A stretch of DNA of 64,000 nt from an uncultured Faecalibacterium sp. GTDB lineage: Bacteria > Bacillota > Clostridia > Oscillospirales > Ruminococcaceae. The notes under the pieces were generated by a model. It did no database searches, was not told where the DNA came from, and saw only the letters and a list, made by a program, of their open reading frames with translations. Below, one piece after another: positions 48,841 to 58,305 of the stretch. The stretch is from positions 1 through 64,000 of the forward strand of contig CAKTFS010000006.1 in the NCBI GenBank assembly GCA_934561115.1, written 5' to 3'. Position 1 is the stretch's first letter. The number at the start of each line of letters is the position of its first letter. Both the position numbers and the translations under genes were made by a program.

Positions 48841-50100
48841 ATGGGAATGACCCTGACGCAGAAGATCCTTGCCGCACACGCCGGACTGCCGGAGGTCAAG
48901 GCAGGCCAGCTGATCAACGCAAAGTTGGACATTGTGCTGGGCAACGACATCACCACCCCGGTGGCCATCAACGAGTTTGAGCGCGCCGGTTTCGACCGCG
49001 TGTTTGATAAAGAGCATATCGCTATCGTGCTGGATCACTTTGTACCCAATAAGGATATCAAGAGCGCTACCCAGTCCAAGCAGTGCCGGGAGTTTGCCAA
49101 TAAATACGATATCCTCAACTTCTACGATGTAGGCCAGATGGGCATCGAGCACGCCCTGCTGCCGGAAAAAGGCATCGTCACCGCCGGTGACTGCGTGATC
49201 GGTGCGGACAGCCACACCTGCACCTACGGTGCGCTGGGTGCCTTCTCCACCGGCGTAGGCTCTACCGATATGGCCGCAGGCATGGCCACCGGCATGGCAT
49301 GGTTCAAGGTGCCCTCTGCCATCAAGTTCGTGCTTACCGGCAAATTCAATCCCCGGGTGTCCGGCAAGGACCTGATCCTGCACATCATCGGCATGATCGG
49401 TGTGGACGGCGCACTGTATAAATCCATGGAGTTCACCGGCCCGGGCGTGGAAAGCCTTACCATGGACGACCGTCTGTGCATCTGCAACATGGCCATTGAA
49501 GCCGGTGCCAAGAACGGCATCTTCCCGGTGGATGAGGTGACCAAGGCTTACCTTGCGGGCCGCAGCCAGCGCCCGCCGGTGTTCTACGAAGCGGACCCCG
49601 ATGCTGTGTACGAAAAGACCATCGAGATCGACCTCGGCGCACTGGAGCCCACCGTCAGCTACCCCCATCTGCCCGAGAACACCCACGTTGCCAGCGAGGG
49701 CAAGGACATCAAGATCGATCAGGTGGTCATTGGCAGCTGCACCAACGGCCGCCTGGAGGACATGGAAGCCGCCTACAACATCCTCAAGGGCAAGCACATC
49801 GCCAAGGGCGTGCGCGGCATCATCATCCCCGCTACCATGGCGGTCTATAAGGAGTGCATCCTGCGGGGCTGGACCACCGCCTTTATCGACGCAGGCTGCA
49901 TCGTATCTACCCCCACCTGCGGCCCCTGTCTGGGCGGCTACATGGGCATTCTGGCAGCGGGCGAGCGCTGCGTTTCCACCACCAACCGCAACTTTGTGGG
50001 ACGCATGGGCCATGTGGACAGCGAGGTCTATCTGGCCTCTCCCGCCACCGCCGCCGCCAGCGCCCTGACCGGCTATATCACCGACCCGCGCACGGTCTGA
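48841..50100 (+). CDS. leuC: 3-isopropylmalate dehydratase large subunit
   Basis: A 419-residue aconitase-family protein: [12 protein letters not shown] start, [20 protein letters not shown], the iron-sulfur cysteine in [10 protein letters not shown], and the CX2C motif in [15 protein letters not shown]. It isomerises isopropylmalate with LeuD. The ATG at 48841 has AAAAGGAG upstream. Length fits the archaeal/clostridial-type LeuC. leuD starts 18 bp later. Confidence 0.96.
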   Translation: MGMTLTQKILAAHAGLPEVKAGQLINAKLDIVLGNDITTPVAINEFERAGFDRVFDKEHIAIVLDHFVPNKDIKSATQSKQCREFANKYDILNFYDVGQMGIEHALLPEKGIVTAGDCVIGADSHTCTYGALGAFSTGVGSTDMAAGMATGMAWFKVPSAIKFVLTGKFNPRVSGKDLILHIIGMIGVDGALYKSMEFTGPGVESLTMDDRLCICNMAIEAGAKNGIFPVDEVTKAYLAGRSQRPPVFYEADPDAVYEKTIEIDLGALEPTVSYPHLPENTHVASEGKDIKIDQVVIGSCTNGRLEDMEAAYNILKGKHIAKGVRGIIIPATMAVYKECILRGWTTAFIDAGCIVSTPTCGPCLGGYMGILAAGERCVSTTNRNFVGRMGHVDSEVYLASPATAAASALTGYITDPRTV

Positions 50101-50118
50101 CCCGAAAGGAGCATGAGC

Positions 50119-50601
50119 ATGAACGCAAGAGGTTCTGTTTTCAAATACCCGGATAACGTGGATACCGACGTCATCATCCCGGCACGCCATCTGAACACGC
50201 AGGACGCCAAAGAGCTTGCCAGCCACTGCATGGAGGATATCGACAAGGACTTTGTGAACCGGGTGCAGCCCGGTGATATCATGGTGGGCGGCTGGAACTT
50301 TGGCTGCGGCTCCTCCCGTGAGCACGCGCCCCTGTGCATCAAGACCGCCGGCATCGCGGTGGTCATTGCCAAAAGCTTTGCCCGCATCTTCTACCGCAAC
50401 AGCATCAACATCGGCCTGCCCATCATGGAGTGCCCGGAGGCTGTGGACGCCATCGAGGCAGGGGACACCGTTCAGGTGGATTTTGACACCGGCGTCATCA
50501 CCGACGAGACCAACGGCAAGGTGTTCCACGCCGAGCCCTTCCCGCCCTTTATCCAGAACATCATCTCCGCCGGCGGCCTGATGAAGGCCATACAGAAATA
50601 A
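50119..50601 (+). CDS. leuD: 3-isopropylmalate dehydratase small subunit
   Basis: A 160-residue swivel domain of the isomerase with [38 protein letters not shown] and [18 protein letters not shown]. Two ATGs are possible: 50113 is only 2 nt after AAAGGAG while 50119 is 8 nt away and is preferred. Small subunits of this short type pair with short LeuC. A family A repeat separates it from leuB. Confidence 0.95.
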   Translation: MNARGSVFKYPDNVDTDVIIPARHLNTQDAKELASHCMEDIDKDFVNRVQPGDIMVGGWNFGCGSSREHAPLCIKTAGIAVVIAKSFARIFYRNSINIGLPIMECPEAVDAIEAGDTVQVDFDTGVITDETNGKVFHAEPFPPFIQNIISAGGLMKAIQK

Positions 50602-50605
50602 GCCC

Positions 50606-50720
50606 ATCCCCATCCGTGAAAATGTGTTTGGAGCGGCCCGCAGGCCGCGACAAACACGAAATATAAATAAAAATTCCGCTGATTATGCGCAGAGCAACGC
50701 GGAGCGCATTTTAAATCGTC
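50606..50720 (+). repeat. Family A twin-hairpin repeat, copy A4
   Basis: CCGTGAAAAT; hairpin 1 (50624-50657) with a two-base internal loop and CCGCAG loop; hairpin 2 ATGCGC/GCGCAT (50685-50709) with loop AGAGCAACGCGGA; then TTTTAAATCGTC. It lies between leuD and leuB. Confidence 0.8.
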
Positions 50721-50795
50721 CATCCCCTAAAGAGGGCGTAAGGCTTTGAGAGAGTGGGGCTATCAGGGGCGTTTTGAGCATAAAAGGAGTACCTC

Positions 50796-51869
50796 ATGGA
50801 AAAAAATATTGCTGTCATCTGGGGCGATTGCTCCAGCCCGGAGATCGTAAAGCAGACCCTCCGGGTGCTGGATAAGGTGGCCGAAAAGTACGGCCATACC
50901 TTCCACTACACCGCTGCCGCCATGGGCGGCGAGGCCATTGATAAGTATGGCGACCCTCTGCCCCAGCACGAGCTGGACAAGTGCCTTGCCGCCGACAGTG
51001 TGCTGTTGGGCGCGGTGGGCGGCCCCAAGTGGGAGGGGCTGCCCGGAGAACAGCGGCCGGAAAAGGGCCTGCTGCGGCTGCGCGCCGGCATGGGGCTGTA
51101 CGCCAACAACCGCCCGGCTAAGATCTGGCCCCAGCTGGCACCTGCCAGCCCTTTGAAGCCCGAAATCGTGGCACAGGGCATTGATTTTATCATCGTGCGG
51201 GAGCTGATCGGCGGCGTGTACTTCGGCAATCACGAGACCCATACGCTGGAAAACGGCGAAAAGCAGGCTGTGGATACCATGCCCTATGCGGAGCACGAGA
51301 TCGAGCGCATTGGCCGCATTGGCTTCGAGACTGCCCGCAAGCGCCGCAAAAAGCTGTGCTGCGTGGACAAGGCCAACGTGCTGGACACCAGCCGTCTGTG
51401 GCGCACCGTGATGCACCAGCTGCAGGCCGAGTACCCGGACGTGGAGTACAGCGAGATGTTCGTGGACAACTGCGCGATGCAGATCGTAAAGAACCCCGCA
51501 CAGTTTGACGTGATCGTCACCGAGAATATGTTCGGCGATATCCTGTCGGACGAGGCCTCCATGATCACCGGCTCTATTGGCATGATCCCGTCCTCCAGCC
51601 TTGGCGATGGCACCCGGGGCCTGTACGAGCCCATCCACGGCTCCGCCCCGGACATTGCGGGCAAGGACATCGTAAACCCCACCGCCTGCATCCTGTCTGC
51701 CGCCATGATGCTGCGGTACTCCTTTGGCATGGCAGAGGAAGCCGATGCCATTGAGAACGCCGTGAGCCGTGTGCTGGACAAGGGTCTGCGCACCGCCGAC
51801 AACATGAGCGACGGCTGCACCTGCCTTGGCTGCACCGCCATGGGCGATGCCATTCTGGCAGAGCTTTAA
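50796..51869 (+). CDS. leuB: 3-isopropylmalate dehydrogenase
   Basis: A 357-residue NAD-dependent decarboxylating dehydrogenase: LLGAVGGPKWEGLPGEQRPEKG, RAGMGLYANNRPAK, IVRELIGGVYFG, VTENMFGDILSDEASMITGS and EPIHGSAPDIAGKDIVNP. The N-terminal motif usually GDGIGPE reads GDCSSPEI, an unusual change. AAAGGAG precedes the ATG. Last of the leu genes; a strong terminator follows. It may also serve beyond leucine, but the operon context supports LeuB. Confidence 0.95.
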   Translation: MEKNIAVIWGDCSSPEIVKQTLRVLDKVAEKYGHTFHYTAAAMGGEAIDKYGDPLPQHELDKCLAADSVLLGAVGGPKWEGLPGEQRPEKGLLRLRAGMGLYANNRPAKIWPQLAPASPLKPEIVAQGIDFIIVRELIGGVYFGNHETHTLENGEKQAVDTMPYAEHEIERIGRIGFETARKRRKKLCCVDKANVLDTSRLWRTVMHQLQAEYPDVEYSEMFVDNCAMQIVKNPAQFDVIVTENMFGDILSDEASMITGSIGMIPSSSLGDGTRGLYEPIHGSAPDIAGKDIVNPTACILSAAMMLRYSFGMAEEADAIENAVSRVLDKGLRTADNMSDGCTCLGCTAMGDAILAEL

Positions 51870-51895
51870 GCCGCAGCACATTATTTTTAACGAAA

Positions 51896-51938
51896 CAAGC
51901 CCGGAAGGTCTACCGACCTTCCGGGCTTGAGTTTTTTT
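51896..51938 (+). terminator. Terminator of the leu operon
   Basis: CAAGCCCGGAAGGTC pairs with GACCTTCCGGGCTTG, followed by AGTTTTTTT. Confidence 0.9.
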
Positions 51939-51942
51939 ATAA

Positions 51943-52719
51943 TTACAGCATCTTGGAGAGGAAGGCTTTCAGGCGGGGGTGCTTGGGGTTCGAGAACAGC
52001 TCCTGCGGCGGCTCGTCCTCCTGAATTTTGCCATCGTCGATGAAGATGACCCGGTTGGACACCTCGCGGGCAAAGCCCATTTCGTGGGTGACCACCAGCA
52101 TGGTGATGCCGGTGTGTGCCAGCTCCTTCATCAGCTCCAGCACCTCGCCCACCATCTCGGGGTCAAGGGCGCTGGTGGGCTCGTCGAACAGGATCACGTC
52201 CGGGTCCATGGCAAGCGCACGGGCAATGGCGATGCGCTGCTGCTGACCGCCGGAGAGGCTCTTGGGGTAGGCGTTGGCTTTATCGGCCAGACCTACGCGA
52301 GCCAGCAGCTCGTCGGCGCGGGCAGAGATGGCTTCCTTGTCCTTCAGCTTCAGCAGACTGGGTGCCAGCTCAAGGTTCTTTTTCACGGTCAGGTGGGGGA
52401 ACAGGTTGAAGTGCTGGAACACCATGCCCATCTTCTGGCGCACGGCGTCGATGTGCGCCTCGTCCACCTCCACCCCCTCAAACTTGATAGAGCCGGAGGA
52501 GGGGATCTCCAAACGGTTCAGGCAGCGCAGAAAGGTGGACTTGCCGCAGCCGGAAGGGCCGATCAGGCACACCACGTCGCCGCGGTAGATATCAAGGTCG
52601 ATGCCCTTCAAAACGTCCAACGTAGGGTCGGCCTTTTTTGCGCCGCGCTTCTTTACGCCACCGTAGGTCTTGGTCAGGCCACGGACTTCCAGAATCTTTT
52701 CAGGTGCATTAGCGGTCAC
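51943..52719 (-). CDS. Amino acid ABC transporter ATP-binding protein (GlnQ type)
   Basis: A 258-residue ATPase: Walker [17 protein letters not shown]-loop FQHFNLF, signature [16 protein letters not shown], Walker [15 protein letters not shown] and [11 protein letters not shown]. The likely start is GTG at 52719, about 10 nt after GGAGG and overlapping the permease stop by 11 nt; a TTG at 52740 is possible but overlaps the ribosome site. Third gene of binding protein-permease-ATPase. Confidence 0.94.
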   Translation of the reverse strand: MTANAPEKILEVRGLTKTYGGVKKRGAKKADPTLDVLKGIDLDIYRGDVVCLIGPSGCGKSTFLRCLNRLEIPSSGSIKFEGVEVDEAHIDAVRQKMGMVFQHFNLFPHLTVKKNLELAPSLLKLKDKEAISARADELLARVGLADKANAYPKSLSGGQQQRIAIARALAMDPDVILFDEPTSALDPEMVGEVLELMKELAHTGITMLVVTHEMGFAREVSNRVIFIDDGKIQEDEPPQELFSNPKHPRLKAFLSKML

Positions 52720-53473
52720 TTTGTGCCAGCCTCCTCTCAAACTTGCTCAGCAGCCATGTAAACAGCATAACAAGGATCAAATAGATCAGTGCAACGCCCA
52801 GCAGGGGGAACATAGCGTCGTAGGTGCGGTTCATAATGCCCTGTGCGGCGTACAGCAGCTCCTTGCCGCCAATGACCGTGATCAGGGAGGTGTCCTTCAG
52901 CAGCACGATAAACTCGTTGCCAAGGGCAGGCAGCACCGCACGGATAGCCTGCGGGATAATGATGACCACCATGGTGGTCATGTAGTTCAGGCCAAGGCTG
53001 CGGCCGGCTTCCATCTGGCCGGGGTCTACAGCCATCAGGCCGCCGCGGATGATCTCCGATACATACGCGCCGGAGTTGATGCCCAAGGTAAGCGCACCCA
53101 CCATGGTAAAGTTGCGGCTGTTGGAGAAGATGACCATGCTCATGATCAGCAGCTGCACCATCATGGGCGTGCCACGGATGATAGTAGTGTACACCTGACA
53201 CACCGCGTTAAAAAAGCCCAGTACCGGGTTATGCGTACCGGGGCGCTGCTGGTCGTGGGTAACGCGCAGCATGGCCACCACGCTGCCCAGCACAACGCCC
53301 AGCGCCAGCGCAATGGCGGTGACCAGCAGGGTGGTGCCCACGCCGTTGATGTATTGCAGCCAGCGGTCCTTCAGGATAAAGGCCTGATAAAACTTGAAAA
53401 AGAGCTCCTGCCCAAGGTTCAGCGTTGTGCCGCTGTTCAGCAGCTCCTTGAGCAGTTCGTATTGAGCAGCCAT
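52709..53473 (-). CDS. Amino acid ABC transporter permease
   Basis: A 254-residue permease of the GlnP/HisM group with five membrane segments, [16 protein letters not shown] and the EAA loop [27 protein letters not shown] block. A periplasm-facing N-terminal helix of about 40 residues precedes the first membrane segment. It overlaps the ATPase gene and lies 112 bp after the binding protein, with a terminator-like hairpin between. Confidence 0.94.
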   Translation of the reverse strand: MAAQYELLKELLNSGTTLNLGQELFFKFYQAFILKDRWLQYINGVGTTLLVTAIALALGVVLGSVVAMLRVTHDQQRPGTHNPVLGFFNAVCQVYTTIIRGTPMMVQLLIMSMVIFSNSRNFTMVGALTLGINSGAYVSEIIRGGLMAVDPGQMEAGRSLGLNYMTTMVVIIIPQAIRAVLPALGNEFIVLLKDTSLITVIGGKELLYAAQGIMNRTYDAMFPLLGVALIYLILVMLFTWLLSKFERRLAQSDR

Positions 53474-53521
53474 TCACATCCTCACTTTCTGTTTGTCAAT
53501 AAATTGTAACCACTTTTTTCC

Positions 53522-53554
53522 AAAAAAAGAGGTGCCCCGGAGCGGGGCGCCTCC
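53522..53554 (-). terminator. Intra-operon attenuating terminator
   Basis: GAGGCGCCCCG pairs with CGGGGCACCTC, then seven T on the minus strand. It lies between binding protein and permease and would lower permease levels. Confidence 0.7.
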
Positions 53555-53585
53555 TTGGGTACAGGAATGGTACAGGGCACGCAGC

Positions 53586-54419
53586 TTAGTTTGCGTTGAT
53601 GTACTTGTCCACGATGGCCTGCAGAGTGCCGTCAGCCTTCAGCTCCTCCAGAGCCTTGTTGACAGCGTCCTCCAGAGCAGAACCCTTTGCCATGCCGATG
53701 GCGTAATCCTCCTCGGCGTAGCTGGTATCCAGCACCTTCAGGCCGGGGTTGGCAGCCACGAACTCCTGTGCGGGAGCGTTGTCGATGACCACAGCGTCCA
53801 CCTGACCATTGTTCAAGGCCTGCACAGCGGTCAGGCCGTTGTCGTAGGCCACAACAGAGTCCTCGCCGAAGTCATCGGAGCAGTAGATGTAGCCGGTGGT
53901 GCCGCGCTGGGTGCCGATCTTCTTGCCGGCCAGATCATCGGGAGAAGCAATGTCGGAATCGTTCGGCACAATGATGGACTGGATGCCGGTGGCGTAGCTG
54001 TCGGAGAAATCCATCACAGCCTTGCGCTCGTCGGTAACGGTAACGCCGGCCATCACGATGTCGGCCTTGCCCTGCTGCACGCTGAGCAGGGCGGCGTCAA
54101 AGTCCATATCATCGATCTGCAGTTCCAGACCCAGCTTTTCGGCAATGGCCTTGGCGGTGTCCACATCAATGCCCTCGATCTCACCGGAGTCGGTGGTCAT
54201 CTCGTACGGAGGGAAGGTGGCGTTGGTAGCCATGGTCAGCTTGCCGGCCACCACGGTGGACAGCGCAGCAGCGCCGGAAGAAGCAGCCGTGGAGGAAGCA
54301 GCAGAGCTTGCCACAGAGGAAGCAGCAGAGCTTGCGGAACCACCGCAAGCGGTCATAGCCAGAGCAGCAACGGAAACGGCAGCGGCAGCCAGAAAGCTGC
54401 GGCGAGAAATCTTTTTCAT
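53586..54419 (-). CDS. Amino acid ABC transporter substrate-binding lipoprotein
   Basis: A 277-residue family 3 binding protein. Signal: KKISRRSFLAAAAVSVAALA then lipobox MTAC, again with a twin-arginine-like SRRSFL. A Ser/Ala linker follows, then TMATNATFPPYEMTTDSGEIEGIDVDTAKAIAEKLG. ATG at 54419 follows GAGGAG. It heads an operon with permease and ATPase. The FPPYE start is common in glutamine/arginine-type binders, but the substrate is not proved. Confidence 0.93.
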   Translation of the reverse strand: MKKISRRSFLAAAAVSVAALAMTACGGSASSAASSVASSAASSTAASSGAAALSTVVAGKLTMATNATFPPYEMTTDSGEIEGIDVDTAKAIAEKLGLELQIDDMDFDAALLSVQQGKADIVMAGVTVTDERKAVMDFSDSYATGIQSIIVPNDSDIASPDDLAGKKIGTQRGTTGYIYCSDDFGEDSVVAYDNGLTAVQALNNGQVDAVVIDNAPAQEFVAANPGLKVLDTSYAEEDYAIGMAKGSALEDAVNKALEELKADGTLQAIVDKYINAN

Positions 54420-54620
54420 ATTCAAACACTCCTCTATATATGCAATAATATTTGACTTTTCCCGATGGGATGCGATTCATCGCGCTTTCGGGGAACGCAC
54501 TTAGTATAGTTTGTACAAAACAAAAAGTCAATACTTGTGCATAATAATCCGTGAAATTGAAACGAATTTGCAAACATTTATGCAATAACGGAGAAAATGT
54601 ATGAATATATGCGGTATAAA

Positions 54621-54776
54621 CCCCCTCAGTCAAAGCCTGACGGCTTTGACAGCTCCCTCGGGGAGGGAGCCTCTGGCGAAACCGGACACCTTGCGCTTGA
54701 ACCGGTGACTTTGCCGTTATGCCAAAGGCCCCATCTCAGAGGGGGCTGGCATCGCGTAGCGATGACTGGGGGAGTT
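54621..54776. repeat. Family C MITE-like element, copy C7
   Basis: Left end CCCCCTCAGTCAAAGCC, right end GATGACTGGGGGAG. Inner GACAGCTCCCTCGGGG and GAGGGGGCTGGCATCGC match other C copies. Confidence 0.7.
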
Positions 54777-54807
54777 CCCCGGGAGGGGTGCGCTTGCGCT
54801 GCGGAAA

Positions 54808-55383
54808 TCAGACGCTTCTTGCGATCTCCTCGGCGCTGCGCTTGGGCACGCAGTAGTCGCGGTTTTCGTCCAGATAGTACTTTACGCCGGTCTGCTCGGT
54901 CATGGGTACGATGCCGGCTTTGTGGGTGGGGTAGCCGAAAGCCACCATAAAGGCCAGCTTCTGCGGCTCTTCAATGCCCAGCAGTGCGGTCAGGGCAGGC
55001 TTGTTGATCGCGCCCATAATGCAGCTGCCCACGCCCTTGTCCCATGCGGCAAGGGTCATGTTGGCCAGCGCGATGCCGGTGTCGGTGGCAAGGTCGCCGG
55101 GGATGGCGGTATCCTGCACCACGGCTGCATAAAAGGTGGGCAGCTCGTCTGCCTTGGGCGTGCCCTGCTCCGGCGGCAGATAGCCAGCCCACTTGACCAG
55201 CGGCTGCACCTTGGCTACCATCTCCGGGCTTTGCACCAGCACCAGACGCACGGCCTGCCGGTTTGCCCCGCAGGAGGACAGCCGCACGGCCTGTACGATA
55301 TCATCTACCACGTCCTGCGGCACGGCTTTTTGTGCAAACCGGCGGTAGGTGCGGCGGGTAGTCAGAAGTTCCATTGCGTTCAT
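54808..55383 (-). CDS. Nitroreductase family protein
   Basis: A 191-residue FMN-binding protein. It opens MELLTTRRTYRRFAQKAVP, the usual nitroreductase start binding FMN phosphate through arginines, and has RLSSCGANRQAVRLVLVQ and the GVGSCIMGAINKPAL block. The ATG at 55383 follows AAAGGAG; the longer frame upstream is not supported. It is probably an NAD(P)H-dependent reductase of unknown substrate. It follows the ThrE pair by about 40 bp on the same strand. Confidence 0.92.
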   Translation of the reverse strand: MNAMELLTTRRTYRRFAQKAVPQDVVDDIVQAVRLSSCGANRQAVRLVLVQSPEMVAKVQPLVKWAGYLPPEQGTPKADELPTFYAAVVQDTAIPGDLATDTGIALANMTLAAWDKGVGSCIMGAINKPALTALLGIEEPQKLAFMVAFGYPTHKAGIVPMTEQTGVKYYLDENRDYCVPKRSAEEIARSV

Positions 55384-55424
55384 AGAGATCACTCCTTTAT
55401 ATAAATAGCTTGGAAAACAACAGA

Positions 55425-55877
55425 TTATTTCCGCTTTTTCGGCAGCGGCACGCACAGCACCAGACTGATGCCGATGGCCAGCGCCACCGCAATTTTAAAG
55501 GTGCTGATGCCCTTGGCAAGGGCAAGGGCGTTTTCGTTCTGGATGAAATAGTAGGCGGTGTAGTAGATGCCCGCGCCCGGCACAAGCGGGAAAATGCCGG
55601 TCAGCAAAAACACCGTGACCGGCGTTTTTTGGGTAATGGCAAACACGCGGGTAAGGATGGTCAGCGGAATGACCGCCAGCAGCGAGGCCGTGGCGGGGTC
55701 TGCGCCCAGCAGGGTCAGAAGCTCGTACCCCAGCCAGCCCACAGCACCCACCAGCGCGCAGTAGGGCAGGCAGCGGCGGGGGCACGCAAACAGAATGGCA
55801 AAGCTCAGCGTGCCCACCCCGGCCAGAAAAAACTGCGCCGTCAGCTCGCTGATCTGTACAGCTGTAAGGGACATCAT
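55425..55877 (-). CDS. Threonine/serine exporter, small (ThrE C-terminal/DUF3815) subunit
   Basis: A 150-residue membrane protein with four to five hydrophobic segments (LTAQFFLAGVGTLSFAILFA, ALVGAVGWLGYELL, IFPLVPGAGIYYTAYYF). It matches the C-terminal half of long ThrE proteins. Its ATG overlaps the stop of the larger subunit gene, so the two are translationally coupled and likely act together. Confidence 0.85.
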   Translation of the reverse strand: MMSLTAVQISELTAQFFLAGVGTLSFAILFACPRRCLPYCALVGAVGWLGYELLTLLGADPATASLLAVIPLTILTRVFAITQKTPVTVFLLTGIFPLVPGAGIYYTAYYFIQNENALALAKGISTFKIAVALAIGISLVLCVPLPKKRK

Positions 55878-56665
55878 ACCACGACCACCCCCGTAAATAC
55901 CGTGTACAGTCGCAGCACAAGACCAGTGCCGATGGCAATGCTGGCGGCAATGAGCAAAGCGTCGATCATGCGGATGGTGCCGGAAAGGTAGTCGCCCTGC
56001 ACAAAGTCCCGGATGCCCATGGTAAAGGCGATGCCCGGGGTCAGGATCATCAGCGTACCGATGATGGCGTGGCTGGCAGAGGTGTGCAGCAAATTGCACA
56101 GCAGAATGCACACCAACGTGATCAGTGCGGCGGTGCTGATCTTCTGGAAGCCGCCGGGCACCTCGTGCCTTCCGCACCACAGCAGGTACCAGCTGGCCAC
56201 CAGCCCCGCCCCCGCAGCAGCCAGCGCACTGCGCAGGCTGCCGCCGAACATCATGGCAAAGCAGAACGCCCCGCACAGCCCGGACAGCAGCTGCACATGG
56301 TCTTTGGGGAAGGGCAGCCGCCGCGCCAGCACCAGACGGCTCTCGGCTTCGTCCAAGGTCATCCCGGTCTGGGCGATCTGGCGGGAAAGCTCGTTCACCG
56401 CCGCCACCCGCCCCAGATGGGTGGTGCGCACCGGCACGTTGCGCACCTCACTGATCTCGGCAGTGCCGGCGCTGGCAAAAATGCCGTTGGTCAGCACATA
56501 AACGTGAAATTCCCGCAGATGGAAGCTGCGCGCCATGATCTCCATGGTCTGCTCCACCCGGAATACCTCTGCGCCGTTTTCCAGCAGGGTCTGCCCTGCG
56601 GCCATGATAAAATCCATGATGCGGCGGCGCAGCTCTTCATCGGGAAAAGGGTCTCTGCTGTTCAT
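55874..56665 (-). CDS. Threonine/serine exporter, large (ThrE N-terminal/DUF1212) subunit
   Basis: A 263-residue protein. An N-terminal cytoplasmic domain (LLENGAEVFRVEQTMEIMARSF, then VYVLTNGIFASAG) is followed by five hydrophobic segments from residue 120, including ILTPGIAFTMGIRDFVQGDYLSGTIR-type sequence (LTPGIAFTMGIRDF). The fold is DUF1212 of ThrE. ATG at 56665 follows AAGGAG. It is the first gene of the split exporter. Confidence 0.88.
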   Translation of the reverse strand: MNSRDPFPDEELRRRIMDFIMAAGQTLLENGAEVFRVEQTMEIMARSFHLREFHVYVLTNGIFASAGTAEISEVRNVPVRTTHLGRVAAVNELSRQIAQTGMTLDEAESRLVLARRLPFPKDHVQLLSGLCGAFCFAMMFGGSLRSALAAAGAGLVASWYLLWCGRHEVPGGFQKISTAALITLVCILLCNLLHTSASHAIIGTLMILTPGIAFTMGIRDFVQGDYLSGTIRMIDALLIAASIAIGTGLVLRLYTVFTGVVVV

Positions 56666-56737
56666 TGCCTGCTCTCCTTGCAAAAGATGATACCCTATTT
56701 TATCATGTGCACCAGCCGCATACAAGAGCATATAATA

Positions 56738-56769
56738 AAAAACCGCCACCCCGGCAGGTGACGGTTTTT
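56738..56769. terminator. Hairpin upstream of the ThrE pair
   Basis: AAAAACCGCCACC pairs with AGGTGACGGTTTTT with one mismatch. Convergent relation is absent, so its role is uncertain. Confidence 0.4.
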
Positions 56770-56926
56770 CTTTGATAAAAGTTAAGCCAAAAACCTAAAG
56801 GGCTAACCGCTTGTCGCAGTGCCTTTTGTAGTTATAGTATAACCTTTTTTGTGCGCATTGTCAAGCAAAACAGGCGCAGCGGCAGACCGGTAGCCATATC
56901 CCTACCAAAAAACTTCGTTAGGGGTG

Positions 56927-56955
56927 TTGACAAATGCCGCCGATGGGTTTATTAT
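56927..56955 (+). promoter_or_regulatory. Promoter of the met transporter leader
   Basis: TTGACA, 17 nt, TATTAT, ahead of the T-box. Confidence 0.8.
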
Positions 56956-56984
56956 AGTGTCAATATCACAAAAATGGCTGTGAA

Positions 56985-57269
56985 GAGAAGAGTAGGCCTT
57001 CGCATTGATCCTTACCAGAGAGCCCGGGCGGTGAAAAAGGGCAGGAAACAGGAAGCTGAAAATGGTCTCGGAGCCGTGCGGACGAGGCGCAGGAGTGCTA
57101 AGCCCGCAACGGGATGCGCCCGTTACAGCGTCCGGCTGTAAGCAGCACACGCTGCCGCAGCGTCGAGGCTGTGCCCGTAAGGGTGCAGTGAACCAAGGTG
57201 GTACCACGGAAGTATGTTCATGCCTCCGTCCTTGCAGAGCCTAAGGCTTGTAAGGACGGGGGCATTTTT
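56985..57269 (+). promoter_or_regulatory. T-box leader, methionine specific (likely)
   Basis: Stem I contains AGAGAGCCC, GGTGAAAAAGGGC and GAAGCTGAAAATGGTC. The probable specifier ATG is at 57062-57064. The T-box GTGGTACCAC is at 57198-57207, and the terminator stem (57221-57233 with 57252-57264) ends with five T. Confidence 0.92.
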
Positions 57270-57354
57270 CATGCGTCCGTTCAAGGCCGCGCGCGGAAAG
57301 GTGCCGTGCGGGCCGCTGTACAAAATAGAGAACAAATAGAGAGGGAACAAAACT

Positions 57355-58269
57355 ATGATTACTCGTCGCGATTTTCTGAAAGTTACCGGTGTGGCAGCCG
57401 CAGCCGCTGCCCTGACTGCCTGCGGTGGTTCTTCTTCCACTGCTTCTTCCGCTGCTGCATCCGGCAGCGTGGCATCCTCTGCCGCAGCTAAGCTGGATAA
57501 GATCAAGGTGGCTGTGCCCAACGATACCACCAACGAGGCCCGCGCCCTGACCCTGCTGGAGAAGAACGGCTTCTTCAAGCTGAAGGCAGATGCCGGCCTG
57601 ACCGCCACCAAGAACGACATTGAGGAGAACCCCCTGAACGTCACTGTGGACGAGGTGGAGGCCGCTCAGGTGCCCAACGTCCTGCAGGACGAGGACTACG
57701 CCGTCATCAACTCCAACTACGCCATCTCTGCCGGTCTGGACCCCATGACCGATGCACTGGCCATGGAGGACGGCTCTTCTGCTTACGTCAACATTCTGGT
57801 CTGCAAGGACGGCAATCAGGAGGAGCCCAAGATCAAGGCTCTGGCCGCTGCCCTGCAGAGCCAGAAGGTGAAGGACTTCATGGACGAGACCTACAAGGGC
57901 GCTGTGGTGTCCGTTGTGGAGAACCCCACCGACGGTTACGATTCTACTGTGGACTACGATGCCCTGAACGGCCAGACCGTCAGCTGCGCCGCTACTCCCG
58001 CCCCCCACTGCGAAGTGCTGGAGATCTGCAAGGAGATCCTTGCCGCCAAGGGCATCACGCTGGACATCCAGGAGTACGACGACTATGTGATCCCCAACCA
58101 GATCGTCGAGGACGGCCAGGTCGATACCAACTACTTCCAGCATCAGCCGTATCTGGACAACTTCAACGCCGAAAAGGGTACCCATCTGGTATCTGTTGCC
58201 GGCATTCACGTAGAGCCCATGGGCATCTACGGCGGCAAGCAGGACAGTCTGGCACCCATCGAGGGATAA
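57355..58269 (+). CDS. metQ: Methionine ABC transporter substrate-binding lipoprotein
   Basis: A 304-residue NlpA/MetQ lipoprotein. Signal TRRDFLKVTGVAAAAAALT with lipobox LTAC and a twin-arginine-like TRRDFLK. The mature part shows KIKVAVPNDTTNEARALTLLE, then NFNAEKGTHLVSVAGIHVEP, typical of MetQ. Controlled by the Met T-box. Its 3' end carries a short duplication: CATCGAGGGATAA occurs at 58258 and again 18 nt later. Confidence 0.95.
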   Translation: MITRRDFLKVTGVAAAAAALTACGGSSSTASSAAASGSVASSAAAKLDKIKVAVPNDTTNEARALTLLEKNGFFKLKADAGLTATKNDIEENPLNVTVDEVEAAQVPNVLQDEDYAVINSNYAISAGLDPMTDALAMEDGSSAYVNILVCKDGNQEEPKIKALAAALQSQKVKDFMDETYKGAVVSVVENPTDGYDSTVDYDALNGQTVSCAATPAPHCEVLEICKEILAAKGITLDIQEYDDYVIPNQIVEDGQVDTNYFQHQPYLDNFNAEKGTHLVSVAGIHVEPMGIYGGKQDSLAPIEG

Positions 58270-58305
58270 TCTACCATCGAGGGATAAGCTAAAGGAGCAA
58301 TTTCT

